NCBI RefSeq assembly: GCF_011764425.1
Contig: NZ_BLPF01000001.1
Span: 3,587,001-3,651,000, forward strand
Direction: 5' to 3'
DNA: 64,000 nt
From: Phytohabitans houttuyneae
Lineage (GTDB): Bacteria > Actinomycetota > Actinomycetes > Mycobacteriales > Micromonosporaceae
The first letter of the stretch is position 1. Each line of letters begins with the position of its first letter. Positions 28,094 through 37,543 of the stretch are shown in pieces. The translations under genes and the position numbers were made by a program. The notes below the pieces were generated by a model, which saw only the letters and a program-made list of their open reading frames with translations, ran no database searches and was not told the origin of the DNA.

Positions 28094-29695
28094 TCAGCGT
28101 TTGCGTACGGGCCTCGGCGTCGGTGGCGGCGTCCTCGGCGGAGGTGGGGTCGGCCCCCGCAGTTCGCGGTCGGGCAGGGCCAGCGTCACCGCGACCGCGA
28201 GGATCGCGACGAGGCCGGCGATCAGGAAGACCACGTGCAGCGCGTCCACGAACGCAAGCTGGATCGCCTCGCGCAACGGCTCCGGCAGCGCCCGGATGAC
28301 GGCCGGCTCGTTGATGGAAAAGTTCGAGGCGCCGCCCGACGCTTCGAGCCGGGCCGCCTGCTCGCGGGTCAGGCGGCTGACCGCGGCGGGCAGGCGTTCG
28401 CTGAGCTCGGCGCTGAGCCGCGAGGAGAGCACCGCGCCGAGGATCGCCACGCCGAACGAGCCGCCCAGCGAGCGGAAGAACGTGGCTGCCGAAGTGCCGG
28501 CGCCCAGGTCGCGCAGCTCGACAGCGTTCTGGACGGCGAGGACAAGGGACTGCATGCACAGGCCGAGGCCGACGCCGATCACCACCATGTAGAAGAACGC
28601 CAGCCACAGCGACGTGTCCACGTGCAACTGGGTGAACAGCAGCATGCCGGCGGTCAGGACGGCCGAGCCGGCGACCGGAAACCACTTGTACCGGCCGATG
28701 CGGCTCATCGCCCGCCCGGAGAGCACCGAGGTCACGATCACGCCGGCCATCATCGGCAGCATCAGCAGGCCGCTGCGGGTCGGTGTGGCGCCCTTGACGA
28801 TCTGCAGGTACAGCGGGATGAAGATGATCGACCCGAACATGACCAGCCCGAGGATGAAGCCGGCCGCGTTGGCGAGGGCGAACGTCCGGCGGCGGAAGAG
28901 CCTGAGCGGGAGGATCGGCTCGCTGGTGCGGGCCTCCTGGAGCAGGAAGAGGACCGCCAGCACGCCGCCCGCGACGAAGAGCCCGATGATCGTGGGCGAG
29001 CCCCACGGGTACTGGTTGCCGCCCCAGCTCAGCGCGAGCAGCAGGCAGCTCACGCCGGCCACCATGAGCGCGGCGCCGAGCCAGTCGACCGAGTGGGGGC
29101 GGCGCTGAAACGGGATCAACCGCATCACGTGGTAGCAGACGACGATGGCGAGCACCCCGAGTGGCACGTTGATGTAGAAGATCCACCGCCAGTCGTGCTC
29201 GGCGAAGTAGCCGCCGACCAGCGGGCCGGCGACCGAGGCGACACCGAAGACCGCACCGAAGAGGCCCTGGTAGCGGCCACGCTCGCGGGGTGAGACCACG
29301 TCCGAGATGATCGTGAACGCGAGCGTCATCAGGCCGCCCGCGCCCAGGCCCTGTATGCCGCGCGTGATGATCAGCTGGGTCATGTTCTGCGACAGGCCGG
29401 CGAGCAGCGAGCCGACGAGGAACGTGCCGATGGAGAACAGGAAGACCGGACGCCGCCCGTACAGGTCGGAGATCTTGCCGTAGAGCGGGGTGGAGGCGGT
29501 GGACGCCAGCAGGTACGCGGTGACGACCCACGAGTAGTGGTCGATGCCACCCAGCTCGCCGACGATCGTGGGAAGTGCGGTACCCACGATGGTCTGGTCC
29601 AGCGCGGCCAGCAGCATGCCGGTCATCAGACCGCTCATGAGCAACAGGATCTGCTGGTGACTGAGGCGTGGCCTGCTCGCGTCGGCGGTGGTCAT
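28094..29695 (-). CDS. DHA2-family MFS exporter (EmrB/QacA type)
   Basis: A 533-residue exporter with 14 predicted membrane segments. Motifs seen are LDQTIVGTALPTIVGEL (D at helix 1), GKISDLYGRRPVF (motif A) and GPLVGGYF (motif C). A periplasmic loop of about 60 residues before the last helix contains ASGGASNFSINEP, and the C terminus is Pro-rich. ATG 29695 has only a weak GGGA upstream. No regulator is adjacent on the same strand; the PfpI gene upstream ends in a strong terminator. Confidence 0.88.
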   Translation of the reverse strand: MTTADASRPRLSHQQILLLMSGLMTGMLLAALDQTIVGTALPTIVGELGGIDHYSWVVTAYLLASTASTPLYGKISDLYGRRPVFLFSIGTFLVGSLLAGLSQNMTQLIITRGIQGLGAGGLMTLAFTIISDVVSPRERGRYQGLFGAVFGVASVAGPLVGGYFAEHDWRWIFYINVPLGVLAIVVCYHVMRLIPFQRRPHSVDWLGAALMVAGVSCLLLALSWGGNQYPWGSPTIIGLFVAGGVLAVLFLLQEARTSEPILPLRLFRRRTFALANAAGFILGLVMFGSIIFIPLYLQIVKGATPTRSGLLMLPMMAGVIVTSVLSGRAMSRIGRYKWFPVAGSAVLTAGMLLFTQLHVDTSLWLAFFYMVVIGVGLGLCMQSLVLAVQNAVELRDLGAGTSAATFFRSLGGSFGVAILGAVLSSRLSAELSERLPAAVSRLTREQAARLEASGGASNFSINEPAVIRALPEPLREAIQLAFVDALHVVFLIAGLVAILAVAVTLALPDRELRGPTPPPPRTPPPTPRPVRKR

Positions 29696-29753
29696 GGTCC
29701 CAGTTTCGGCGCCTGAGGTGGTGTTAGGACCTGATTTGTCCCTAAAGACGGGC

Positions 29754-29786
29754 CCTCCGCGCGGGCACCCGAGGCCCGCGCGGAGG
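29754..29786 (-). terminator. Terminator of the PfpI gene
   Basis: CCTCCGCGCGGG (29754-29765) and 29775-29786 form a perfect 12-bp stem with a 9-nt loop, 9 nt after the pfpI stop. On the minus strand it is followed by GCCCGTCTTTAG. Confidence 0.85.
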
Positions 29787-29794
29787 TCGCTCTG

Positions 29795-30343
29795 TTAGTG
29801 CTTGCCCTCGGCGATCTCCTCGACCATCTTGTCGCAGAAGGCCGGAAGGTCATCCGGCTTGCGGCTGGTCACCAGGCCGTTGTCGACGTGCACCTGCTCG
29901 TCGACCCAGGTGGCACCGGCGTTGCGCAGGTCGGTGCGGAGGCTCGGCCAGGACGTGACGGTGCGCCCGTCGAGCACGCCAGCCTCAATCAGCGTCCAGG
30001 GGGCATGGCAGATCGCGGCGACCGGCTTGTGCGCGTCGAAGAACGACTTCACGAACCGGACCGCGTCCGGATGGGTCCGCAGCTCGTCGGGGTTGGCCAC
30101 GCCGCCGGGCAGCACCAGCGCGTCGTAGTCGTCCGGGCTCGCGTCCGCCACGGTGCGGTCGACCGGGTACGTCCCGGACTTGTCCAGGTGACGGAACGAC
30201 TGGATCTGACCCGGCTTGATCGAGATCAGCTCGGGCTGGCCGCCCGCCTGCTCGACCGCCTCGCGCGGTTTGGTGTACTCAATCTCCTCCACGCCATCGG
30301 TGGCGAGGAAGGCAACCCGCTTGCCCTGCAGTGTCGTAGGCAT
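29795..30343 (-). CDS. DJ-1/PfpI family protein
   Basis: A 182-residue protein of the PfpI/YhbO group, linked in other bacteria to stress survival and glycation repair or general protease activity. The nucleophile elbow AICHAPW gives C112-H113, and the acidic partner lies near E19-E20. AAGGAGG precedes ATG 30343 by 11 nt. It is divergent from padR, with a 90-bp AT-richer gap. Confidence 0.9.
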   Translation of the reverse strand: MPTTLQGKRVAFLATDGVEEIEYTKPREAVEQAGGQPELISIKPGQIQSFRHLDKSGTYPVDRTVADASPDDYDALVLPGGVANPDELRTHPDAVRFVKSFFDAHKPVAAICHAPWTLIEAGVLDGRTVTSWPSLRTDLRNAGATWVDEQVHVDNGLVTSRKPDDLPAFCDKMVEEIAEGKH

Positions 30344-30433
30344 ATTTCTTTCGACCTCCTTCTCCCTTAGCTCCTTCCCAGCCCCGAAGCGGGCAAACTT
30401 GTAATACTAAGATCAACTGAATACTCTATCCAC
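30344..30433. promoter_or_regulatory. Divergent pfpI/padR promoter region
   Basis: The right half is AT-rich. AATACT occurs twice in direct orientation (30403-30408 and 30420-30425). The second overlaps TACTCT (30422-30427), a -10 hexamer lying 6 nt before the padR ATG. PadR may bind here to control itself. Confidence 0.5.
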
Positions 30434-30772
30434 ATGAGTACGATGCGCGAGCCGACCTACTTCACCCTCGCCGCGTTGATGGACGGACCTCTGCACGGAT
30501 ACGCCGTCATCAAGCGCGCGGAGGAGCTCTCCGGCGGCCGGGTGCGGATGGCCGCCGGCACGCTGTACGCGGCGCTCGACCGGCTGACCGCGGAGGGCCT
30601 CGTGCGGGTCGTCGACGAGCAGGTGGTCAACGGCCGGGCCCGGCGTTACTACGAGCTGACCGCCGAGGGCGCGACGGCGCTGGAGGCCGAGGCGGAGCGC
30701 ATGACGCAGGCGGCGCGCGTGGTCACGTCCCGCCGGCCCACGGTGGGCCTCGGGAAGGTGCGGCCGGCATGA
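30434..30772 (+). CDS. PadR family transcriptional regulator
   Basis: A 112-residue winged-helix protein. PTYFTLAALMDGPLHGYAVI opens the PadR domain and GTLYAALDRLTAEGLV is the recognition/wing region. The C-terminal helix is short, as in class 2 PadR proteins. The transcript is probably leaderless. Its stop overlaps the next start as ATGA, so it is translationally coupled to a membrane protein, a common PadR arrangement. Confidence 0.92.
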   Translation: MSTMREPTYFTLAALMDGPLHGYAVIKRAEELSGGRVRMAAGTLYAALDRLTAEGLVRVVDEQVVNGRARRYYELTAEGATALEAEAERMTQAARVVTSRRPTVGLGKVRPA

Positions 30773-31709
30773 GCCCCGCCCTGGAGGCCCTGTATCGGTT
30801 GCTGCTGCGCGCGTATCCGGCGGCCTACCGCCGCGGGCGCGGCGAGGAGATGATCGGCACGTTGATGGAGGCGGCCAGGCCAGGCCAGCGCCATCCGTCG
30901 CTTCGCGAGGCCGGCTCGCTGGTGCTGCGCGGCCTGCAGACGCGGGCCGGCGTGCACAGCCCGCACCAGCGCCGCCAGACGCTCGCCGGCGCCACCCGCC
31001 TCGCCGTCCTGCTGCTGCTCGCGTCCACCGCCGCGGTGAGCCTCGCCGAGTTCGGCCCCATCATGGGCAGTCCAGCGACACCCTTCACCGCCCTCCGTCC
31101 ACTGGAGACGCTCTTCGCCGCCGCGGGCCTCGTCGCGGTCGCGGCCGGTCGCCACGTGCTGGGCTGATCGGGACCGCCGCCACGTTCGCCGTGGGCCTGC
31201 TGCTGCACGGATACCACTTCAACAACGACGGCTTCATCGGAGGATTTGAGTACCTCGCTCAGCCGTGGACGATCGACTGGGGACCGATGTTCGCGGTCAT
31301 CACGGTCAGCTGGACGTTCTGGCCGGCGCCGATCGCGGCCGTGCTGATCCTGCCCCTGACCCGGTGGCGCCCGCGCGGTGGCACCGCGCCGTACGCGTGG
31401 CTGCTGGCCGTGCCGGTCGCCGTGGTGGCGCTGCCCACGGCCTTCGACGTGACCACTGGCATCCAGCCGGGCGGCACCGTCGCGACCGCGGCCGCCCTCC
31501 TGCTGTGGGCAGCCGTCGACCCCCGGGTCACGCTGGCCGGTGGCGTGCTGCTCCTGCCGTTGGTGATCGGGCCACTGGCGAAGTACTTGACTCCGGACTG
31601 GTCGCCGGTCGAAGTGCACAGCGACGGCTGGTTTCTGACCTACGCGGCCGCCATCGTGGTGCTGGCCGCCACCGGCGCGGTGCGGCTGCGCCAGCAGGCG
31701 CGGATCTGA
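30769..31709 (+). pseudogene. PadR-coupled membrane protein, frameshifted
   Basis: Two frames form one protein. The first (30769-31167) has a cytoplasmic segment LLRAYPAAYRRGRGEEMIG common in PadR-linked permease-like proteins, then one or two membrane helices. The second (to 31709) carries about five more helices. One added base near 31161-31164 joins them as RHVLGLIGTAATFAVGLLL, giving 314 codons. Function unknown; it is probably the target of the PadR regulator. The break may be a sequence error. Confidence 0.75.
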
Positions 31710-31724
31710 CCCGGCCCGGGCGGC

Positions 31725-32261
31725 TCAGCGGATCCGGTCGGCGGCCGGCGCGGGACGGGGTCGGCGCGCCTCGGACGGGCGTGGCCGGCGGGCGTCGGCG
31801 GGGAAGATGACGTCGGTCGGCAGGTCGTCGACGGGCTCGGCGCCGATCCGGAAGTCGCGCACCATCGAGGCACCCAGCCACGCGCCGTAGCCGCCGATCG
31901 CGAGGGCGAGCAGCTCGACGAGGAAGATGCCGCCGGTCGGGGCGGCGGCCTGGTCTTCGACCCGCACCATGCAGACGATCGCGAACAGGGCGACCATCCC
32001 GAGGTTGACCAGCTCGTACGCCACGACGCGCCGCTTGCCCGCACCGGCTGGCACGTCCCAGAGGTCGATCATGCCGGCCCCGACGGCCAGGATGGCGGCG
32101 AAGAGCCCGGCCACCAGCGTCCAGTAGCCGACCTGGCCGAGGAAGTCGAGCCCGACCAGCGCACCAAAGTCGAAGAGGATCGCGCACACGATCAGCCCGA
32201 GGGGCAGGGTCATCATGAGCGGGTGGACCGGATGACCGGAAATGTTGAGCCGTGTCTGCAT
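31725..32261 (-). CDS. DUF2231 membrane protein
   Basis: A 178-residue protein with four predicted membrane helices. The N terminus MQTRLNISGHPVHPLMMTLP carries the GHPVHP motif typical of DUF2231, whose members are of unknown function and often have heme-like histidines. ATG 32261 is chosen as the first start before this motif. It ends in an Arg/Pro-rich tail. Confidence 0.85.
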   Translation of the reverse strand: MQTRLNISGHPVHPLMMTLPLGLIVCAILFDFGALVGLDFLGQVGYWTLVAGLFAAILAVGAGMIDLWDVPAGAGKRRVVAYELVNLGMVALFAIVCMVRVEDQAAAPTGGIFLVELLALAIGGYGAWLGASMVRDFRIGAEPVDDLPTDVIFPADARRPRPSEARRPRPAPAADRIR

Positions 32262-32522
32262 GATGGCCGCACTTTCGACTGCGTAGGCGCTGTCAAAGAC
32301 GTCGATGCGGTACCCGGATGGCTGTCCACCAAACATACGCGCCGACCAGCCATAGGGTTGCACCTCAACCAGGCACAGTCCCCCTCACTGCGCGAAGTCG
32401 GACAACTGACAGTTATGACGTGAGTGCCATGCGTGCGCTCCGGTGAACCATCCCCGACCGCTGACGAGCGGGGCGGCGCAGACGACCGCCGGTGGAAGCC
32501 CCGTGGCGGCCGGGTCGCGCCG
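32262..32522. other. Non-coding gap between DUF2231 and phosphoesterase genes
   Basis: No gene is supported here. It holds a small palindrome, AACTG-A-CAGTT, at about 32404-32414. No clear terminator or promoter was found. Confidence 0.4.
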
Positions 32523-34223
32523 TCAGCGGAGAACGATCGGGTCCTCGGCCAAGCGGGCCTTCAGCGGTTCCTTCGGCTCGACCCACGACGTGCCGCGCGC
32601 GCCGTCCGGGTTGGCCTGCCAGTCGTGGCCGACGTGGTCGACCGCCACCGGGTAGATGGTCAGCGTGCCGTCGGCGGCGATGTGCATGCGCAGGAAGCTC
32701 TTGGCGTCTTCGATGCCCTGCCCCGCGAACAGCTCGTTGAGGTTGACCCCGAAGGCGCCCGCCACCAGCAGGTACGTCGCCACCAGCAGGCTGGCCACGT
32801 AGCCGATGATCGGGCCGTAGAGCACCGCGGCGGCGACCGGGGGCAGCGGCCACGGCCAGTCGACGAACGGGAGGCGCAGCCACAGCCAGGTGCCGAGCAT
32901 CGCCAGCGCCACCTGAGCGAAGCCGTGGGTGAGGCCGAGCAGCCAGTGCCGCGCGTGGCGCTTGCCGCTCGCGCTCGGTGGCTTGGCGAAGAGCACGGCG
33001 CCGCCGATGGTGACCAGCAGCATGATGGCCAGCGGGATGCTGAAGATGCGCGTCTCGCTCGCGCCGTTGCGGTGCACGACGCCGACCATCGGCAGCATCA
33101 GCAGCGTGTGCAGCAGGCCGACCATGACCGCGAAGCCCGGGTTGCGCAGCGGCAGCCTGCCGAAGATGCCCCACCCGAAGCGGCGGGAGCGCTCCGGCTC
33201 GGGGTAGGTGCCTCCCAGGTCGTACGGCAGGCTGCGGCTGGCCCGCCGGGCGAGCGTGTCGGGCGGGGGCACCGAGATGCGCTGGGGCAGCTTGTGGGTC
33301 GGGTAGAGGTACGCACCGCCGCCGCCGCAGGTGACCAGCTGCCGCTCGGGGTTGGCGTAGCGGGCGTAGTGATGCAGGTCACCCGCGATGATCAGGGGGA
33401 CGCGGGCGCCCGTGGGGGCGATCACGGTGCGGATGAAGTAGTCGACCGCGTCGTACGCCTCGGGGTTTTCCACCGCCTTCACCCAGGTCGGCGCCGGCAC
33501 CACCAGCACCACCCGGTCGTCGGGGCCGAGATGGCGGGCGGCCTCTTCGAAGTAGATCAGCTGCGGGTCGTCGAGGTACGCCCCGAACTGCTCATCTATC
33601 CCGAAAAGCCACCAACCCGCCGGAAGCTCGGTGGCGAAGTACGACCTGTTTTGCTCGGTGCGCCACCCGCCGATCTCGCCGTCCTTGCGCCGCGCGAAGA
33701 GCCGCAGGAAGGCGGTCAGCCCGTCGTACCAGTCGTGGTTGCCGGCAATCGCGAACAGCGTGGGGCGCGGGCCCGTGGCCGGCGCGCCGGGCAGCGCGGC
33801 CTGGTAGGGGCCCTTGCACCGGTCTTCGTAGGCCGAGCCGCTCGCGGTGGGATAGACCTGGTCGCCACCCATGACCAGGACCTGGCCGCGGGGCAGTCGC
33901 CGCCCGTCGAGGTCGAGCTCCGGCTGGGCCAGCAGGTACGCCACCGAATAGGTCGCATCGAAGCCGTCGCCCAGGTCGGCCACGTAGTCGATCCACAGCT
34001 CGCCGTCGACGCCCGGCTGGCGGTAGATCCTGCCGGGCAGGGCGTTTTGCAGCTCGCGCTTGTCGAGGTATGCCCCGAAGAGGATCGCCAGCAGCGTGCG
34101 GAGGCCCGTGCTCAGCAGCAGCAGCGGCGCCAGCCAGGGCACCGGCTTGCGCGGCGTGAAACCGAGCTCAAGTGGGTCGAGGGTGCGCGGGCGCGGCGGC
34201 GCGGTCTGCTGAGCTTCGCTCAC
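32523..34223 (-). CDS. Membrane-anchored metallophosphoesterase
   Basis: A 566-residue protein of the calcineurin-like superfamily. After one N-terminal membrane helix (about 25-45), metal-binding motifs are seen as GDQVYP, GNHDWYDG and GDLHHYAR; the first DxH motif is likely in the VADLGDGFDAT segment. Residues about 350-500 hold four to five membrane helices. GTG 34223 lies 7 nt after TAGGCT with no Shine-Dalgarno sequence, indicating a leaderless start. Substrate unknown. Confidence 0.82.
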   Translation of the reverse strand: MSEAQQTAPPRPRTLDPLELGFTPRKPVPWLAPLLLLSTGLRTLLAILFGAYLDKRELQNALPGRIYRQPGVDGELWIDYVADLGDGFDATYSVAYLLAQPELDLDGRRLPRGQVLVMGGDQVYPTASGSAYEDRCKGPYQAALPGAPATGPRPTLFAIAGNHDWYDGLTAFLRLFARRKDGEIGGWRTEQNRSYFATELPAGWWLFGIDEQFGAYLDDPQLIYFEEAARHLGPDDRVVLVVPAPTWVKAVENPEAYDAVDYFIRTVIAPTGARVPLIIAGDLHHYARYANPERQLVTCGGGGAYLYPTHKLPQRISVPPPDTLARRASRSLPYDLGGTYPEPERSRRFGWGIFGRLPLRNPGFAVMVGLLHTLLMLPMVGVVHRNGASETRIFSIPLAIMLLVTIGGAVLFAKPPSASGKRHARHWLLGLTHGFAQVALAMLGTWLWLRLPFVDWPWPLPPVAAAVLYGPIIGYVASLLVATYLLVAGAFGVNLNELFAGQGIEDAKSFLRMHIAADGTLTIYPVAVDHVGHDWQANPDGARGTSWVEPKEPLKARLAEDPIVLR

Positions 34224-34328
34224 CGTGGGCAGCCTAGTGGCTACCCGTGTCGATGCGCTGCCCCGGGTAGCCGTTTGGGGTAACCCCTGCGACCCGGCGG
34301 CCGGAGTGCCGTACACTTGACCACCGTT

Positions 34329-34401
34329 GCCGCCTTAGCTCAGTCGGCAGAGCGATTCACTCGTAATGAATAGGTCAACGGTTCGATTCCGTTAGGCGGC
34401 T
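34329..34401 (+). tRNA. tRNA-Thr (anticodon CGT)
   Basis: The 73-nt cloverleaf has acceptor arms GCCGCCT/AGGCGGC and the T-loop TTCGATT. The anticodon arm has ATTCA/TGAAT stems around CTCGTAA, so the anticodon is CGT at 34362-34364 and reads ACG. CCA is not encoded. A strong terminator follows. Confidence 0.97.
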
Positions 34402-34407
34402 CTGCAA

Positions 34408-34438
34408 AGCCCGGGTCTCACGACCCGGGCTCTTCTTT
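34408..34438 (+). terminator. Rho-independent terminator after tRNA-Thr
   Basis: AGCCCGGGTC (34408-34417) and GACCCGGGCT (34422-34431) form a perfect 10-bp stem with loop TCAC, followed by CTTCTTT. It also abuts the convergent ricT stop at 34437. Confidence 0.92.
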
Positions 34439-35279
34439 AGCTCCCGTACGCCTCGTCGTGGGCCTTGCGGGGGCCGCAGACCGACGCGCGGCTGCACATG
34501 CACCGCGAGCCGTCCGCGTCCATGCGGACGACGACCGAGTCGCGCGGCACGCTGTGCGCCACCACGCGGCCGTCACCCTCCGGTGTGGATACCCGGCTGC
34601 CGACGGCGGGCGCGGACGCCTGAAACTTCTGGTAGAGCGGGTGCTCGTACTTCAGGCAGCACATCAGCCGGCCGCACGCGCCCGAGATGCGCAGCGGGTT
34701 GAGCGGCAGGTCCTGGTCCTTGGCCATGCGGATGGTGACCGGCTCGAAGTCGGTCAGAAACGTGGCGCAGCACAGGTCGCGGCCGCACGAGCCGATGCCA
34801 CCCTGCACGCGCGCGGAGTCGCGGGCCGAGAGCTGGCGCAGCTCGACCCGGCAGCGCAGCGTGGCGCCCAGGTCGCGCACCAGCGAGCGGAAGTCGACGC
34901 GGTGCGGGGCGGTGAAGTAGATGGTCGTGCGCGCGCCGTTGGCACCGCCGCCCGCCTCCTGCACGTGGTCGACGGCCACCACCTTCATCGGCAGGTCGTG
35001 CTCGCGGATCAGCCGCTTGGCGGCCACCTTCGCCTCGGCCTTGCGCTTGCGCTGGGTCTCGTCGCGCCGCAGGTCGCGGTCGGTCGCCATGCCCGCCAGC
35101 TTGGGAAAGCCGTCGGTCTCCTCGCTCACCCACTGCGGCGCCCACACGCACTCGGCGACCTCGGTGCCGTCGTCGGTGGGCACCAGCACCCGGTCGCCGA
35201 CCTGGGGGCGGTGCTCGCCGGGGTCGAGGTAGTAGAGCCGGCCGTACCGGTTGAAGCTCACCGCACAGAGCATCCCCAT
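34437..35279 (-). CDS. ricT: RicT/PSP1-domain protein
   Basis: A 280-residue PSP1 C-terminal domain protein. In Bacillus the homologue (YaaT/RicT) forms the Y-complex that carries iron-sulfur clusters and aids RNase Y and sporulation control; the actinobacterial role is less clear. Conserved cysteines occur in CGRDLCCATFL, CGRLMCCLKYE and the C-terminal CMCSRASVCG. ATG 35279 lies 7 nt after TAGGGT and is probably leaderless; ATG 35273 is a minor alternative. It normally lies close to holB, and here four genes separate them. Confidence 0.88.
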   Translation of the reverse strand: MGMLCAVSFNRYGRLYYLDPGEHRPQVGDRVLVPTDDGTEVAECVWAPQWVSEETDGFPKLAGMATDRDLRRDETQRKRKAEAKVAAKRLIREHDLPMKVVAVDHVQEAGGGANGARTTIYFTAPHRVDFRSLVRDLGATLRCRVELRQLSARDSARVQGGIGSCGRDLCCATFLTDFEPVTIRMAKDQDLPLNPLRISGACGRLMCCLKYEHPLYQKFQASAPAVGSRVSTPEGDGRVVAHSVPRDSVVVRMDADGSRCMCSRASVCGPRKAHDEAYGS

Positions 35280-35437
35280 GCGCCCCACCCTACGGCGCTG
35301 TACGGCTTCCGCTGAAGGGTAACCATTCGGGCCATCCGGCTTGTCCGTACGAACGGGACCTATCGCCGCGCCGCAACCGGGCTCGGAAAGGCGTCGTTGG
35401 GTTCCCGCGTACGCCCCGACGTTCCGGAGGTCACCCC

Positions 35438-36736
35438 ATGACGCTGTCCAGGATCGCCGCCATCGCCGTCGCTGGCACGCTCACCGTCGGGCCGGCACCC
35501 GCCGTCGCGGCACCGGCCTGCCAGAGCCCCACGGGGTACGCCGCCGGCGCGGGCGCCGAGGCGATGGCGCTCAGCACGCTTGACCTGCGTCCGCTGGGCC
35601 TGCCTGTCGGCCCGATCACCGACGTGCGGTTCGGCTCGACCCGCTCGGCGTTCGACCCGGAGGCGGGACCGGTCAAGGCCGCTTCGGCGGCGCGATCCCT
35701 CGACGCGAAGCTGTTCGGCGTCGACCTGCCCGACGGCCCGCTCACCCGGACCGCGTACCAGCAGGCGCCGCCACGCAACGCGAAGCCGGTGACGGTGCAC
35801 GCGGACAGCCGCGACCTCGGCGTCGTGTCGAGTGGGGCGGGAGAACTGTCGGCGTACGCCACGTGGCACGCCGGCCTTGCCTGCGGCACCAAGCCCGCCG
35901 AGGGGACGCGCAGCAGCGCCACCGTCGCGGGCGCGGACGTGCTGGCCGGGCCGGGTGGTGTCGCGCTGGTGCGGATACCGGCCGCACTGCGCGCCCGCAC
36001 GGCCACCGGGCTGCACGCGGGGGGCAGCCCGGTGGCCACCGCCTCGGGCGGGCTCAACGAGGCGCGGATCCTCGCCGGCACCCCGGCCCAGGTGACGGTG
36101 AAGGTGATCCAGCCGGCCGCGCTCACGGTCGGGCGGGATGTGGACTACCGGGCGCCGATCGTGGAGGTCTCCGGCCCGGGCATCGGCACCCGCCGGCTCG
36201 ACGCGCCGAGTCAGGTGCTGGAGGTGCCGCTCGACGGGCTGGGCGGCGCGGTCGAGGCGCTCAAACCCGAGCGGCTGAGCGGCGTCACCGGCCGCGGCGA
36301 GAAGGGCCCGCTCAGCCTGCCCGGCCTGCCCGCGCTGCCGGGCCTGCCGACCGGGGGCGGCCTGCCCAGCGCCGGTCCGGAGGGCTCGGTCCTGCGGGTG
36401 ACCGTGGGCACGCTCAAGAAGGACGTCAACGACGAGTGGGCCCGCGCCGAGGCCACCACCCTCCGCCTGCAGGTGGCCACCAGGCCGGCGGACGACGATG
36501 TCGCGGCCGTCCTGGACATGCACCTCGGCCGGCTCGACGCGCTCGTGCTGGCACCCCGCCCCGCACCTGCCGCTCCGCCGGCCGGCGGCGGTGGTGGACT
36601 CCCCGTGACCGGCGCAAACGTCGGTTGGACCGCAGTCGTGGGTGCACTATTGATCATGGCTGGCTCGGTGGCCATGATGGCCACTCGGCGGCGCCGGGTC
36701 ACGGTTCGTCCCAATCGCGGTCGCACTTACGGATGA
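35438..36736 (+). CDS. LPXTG-type cell-wall surface protein
   Basis: A 432-residue exported protein. Residues 1-25 form a signal peptide ending AVAAPA. The C terminus has the sortase motif LPVTG (388-392), a hydrophobic helix (about 395-415) and a basic tail RRRR, so sortase should anchor it to peptidoglycan. The mature part has no recognised domain; it holds a Gly/Leu/Pro-rich segment LPGLPALPGLPTGGGLPS before the anchor. ATG 35438 has GGAGG 7 nt upstream. No sortase gene is present in the window. Confidence 0.85.
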   Translation: MTLSRIAAIAVAGTLTVGPAPAVAAPACQSPTGYAAGAGAEAMALSTLDLRPLGLPVGPITDVRFGSTRSAFDPEAGPVKAASAARSLDAKLFGVDLPDGPLTRTAYQQAPPRNAKPVTVHADSRDLGVVSSGAGELSAYATWHAGLACGTKPAEGTRSSATVAGADVLAGPGGVALVRIPAALRARTATGLHAGGSPVATASGGLNEARILAGTPAQVTVKVIQPAALTVGRDVDYRAPIVEVSGPGIGTRRLDAPSQVLEVPLDGLGGAVEALKPERLSGVTGRGEKGPLSLPGLPALPGLPTGGGLPSAGPEGSVLRVTVGTLKKDVNDEWARAEATTLRLQVATRPADDDVAAVLDMHLGRLDALVLAPRPAPAAPPAGGGGGLPVTGANVGWTAVVGALLIMAGSVAMMATRRRRVTVRPNRGRTYG

Positions 36737-36758
36737 TTCCTGGGTGCCAGCCACGACA

Positions 36759-36777
36759 AACGCCGGACAGCGGCGTT
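36759..36777 (+). terminator. Hairpin after the LPXTG gene
   Basis: AACGCCG (36759-36765) and CGGCGTT (36771-36777) form a perfect 7-bp stem, 22 nt after the stop. A second inverted repeat, GGAGCAGT (36836-36843) with ACTGCTCC (36856-36863), follows and may serve the convergent type VII operon. Confidence 0.5.
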
Positions 36778-36904
36778 GAGTGGGATGTCCACAGACCTGC
36801 GGGGGGTGCAGGAAAGGGGCCACGGCGTCGCCGCCGGAGCAGTGGGAGAGCACCAACTGCTCCAGAGCGCGACGCCGTTGCCATTGGCGGCGATGAATGG
36901 CCGA

Positions 36905-37543
36905 TCAGGCTCGTGTCGTGGGCCCGAATGCCACCGGACCGGTGTCCGGCGGCCGGTATGGCAGCTCCGCCAGGTCGGGCCCCCACCGGTGCAGCAGCGC
37001 CTCGGCCCGCTCGCACGCCTCGTCGACCGCACCCAGCACCCGCGCGCCGATGTCAGCCGCGGCGACCGCGGTGGGCACGCCGAGCGGCTCCACCGTGACA
37101 GTGACCGCCTCGCGTGAGCCGAGCACCGCGGCCAGCTCACGGGCCAGGCCGGCGCGGCTCTCCTCGATCCACTCAGCCACCGCGGTCGAATAGCCCTCGA
37201 TCGCGGCGAGCTTGGCGGACATGTCGGTCAGGTGGGTGGACAGGGCGGCCCGGTGCGCGGCGAAGACCTCCGCACCGGCCCCCTCCCAGGAGCCGCTGTC
37301 CGCGATCGCCTCGCCCCGCTCCTCGTACAAAAGCATGAGGCCGCGCAACGACGGCCCGGCGGCGGCCAGCGGCGCGGGTCGGAGCCCGGCGATGGTGCTG
37401 GCTGCTGCGCCCGGAAGGGCGCCCAGGCGGCGCAGGAGTGGCCAGATGGGGTGACCACCGGGGGCGCCGCTGGTGGCGAGCGCGCTGTCGACCCGGTCGA
37501 GCAGCGCGGTGGCCGAGCCGGCCAACTGGTCCAGCGCGTCCAT
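36905..37543 (-). CDS. WXG100-like type VII-associated protein
   Basis: A 212-residue helical protein. The segment SGSWEGAGAEVFAAHRAALS (about residues 85-105) holds a W-x-G turn between long helices, as in WXG100/ESX substrates, followed by a C-terminal helical domain of unknown role. ATG 37543 has GGGGAGG upstream and overlaps the previous stop as TGATG, so the genes are coupled. It is the last gene of a three-gene operon. Export by a type VII system is inference; no ESX core genes are present here. Confidence 0.7.
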   Translation of the reverse strand: MDALDQLAGSATALLDRVDSALATSGAPGGHPIWPLLRRLGALPGAAASTIAGLRPAPLAAAGPSLRGLMLLYEERGEAIADSGSWEGAGAEVFAAHRAALSTHLTDMSAKLAAIEGYSTAVAEWIEESRAGLARELAAVLGSREAVTVTVEPLGVPTAVAAADIGARVLGAVDEACERAEALLHRWGPDLAELPYRPPDTGPVAFGPTTRA

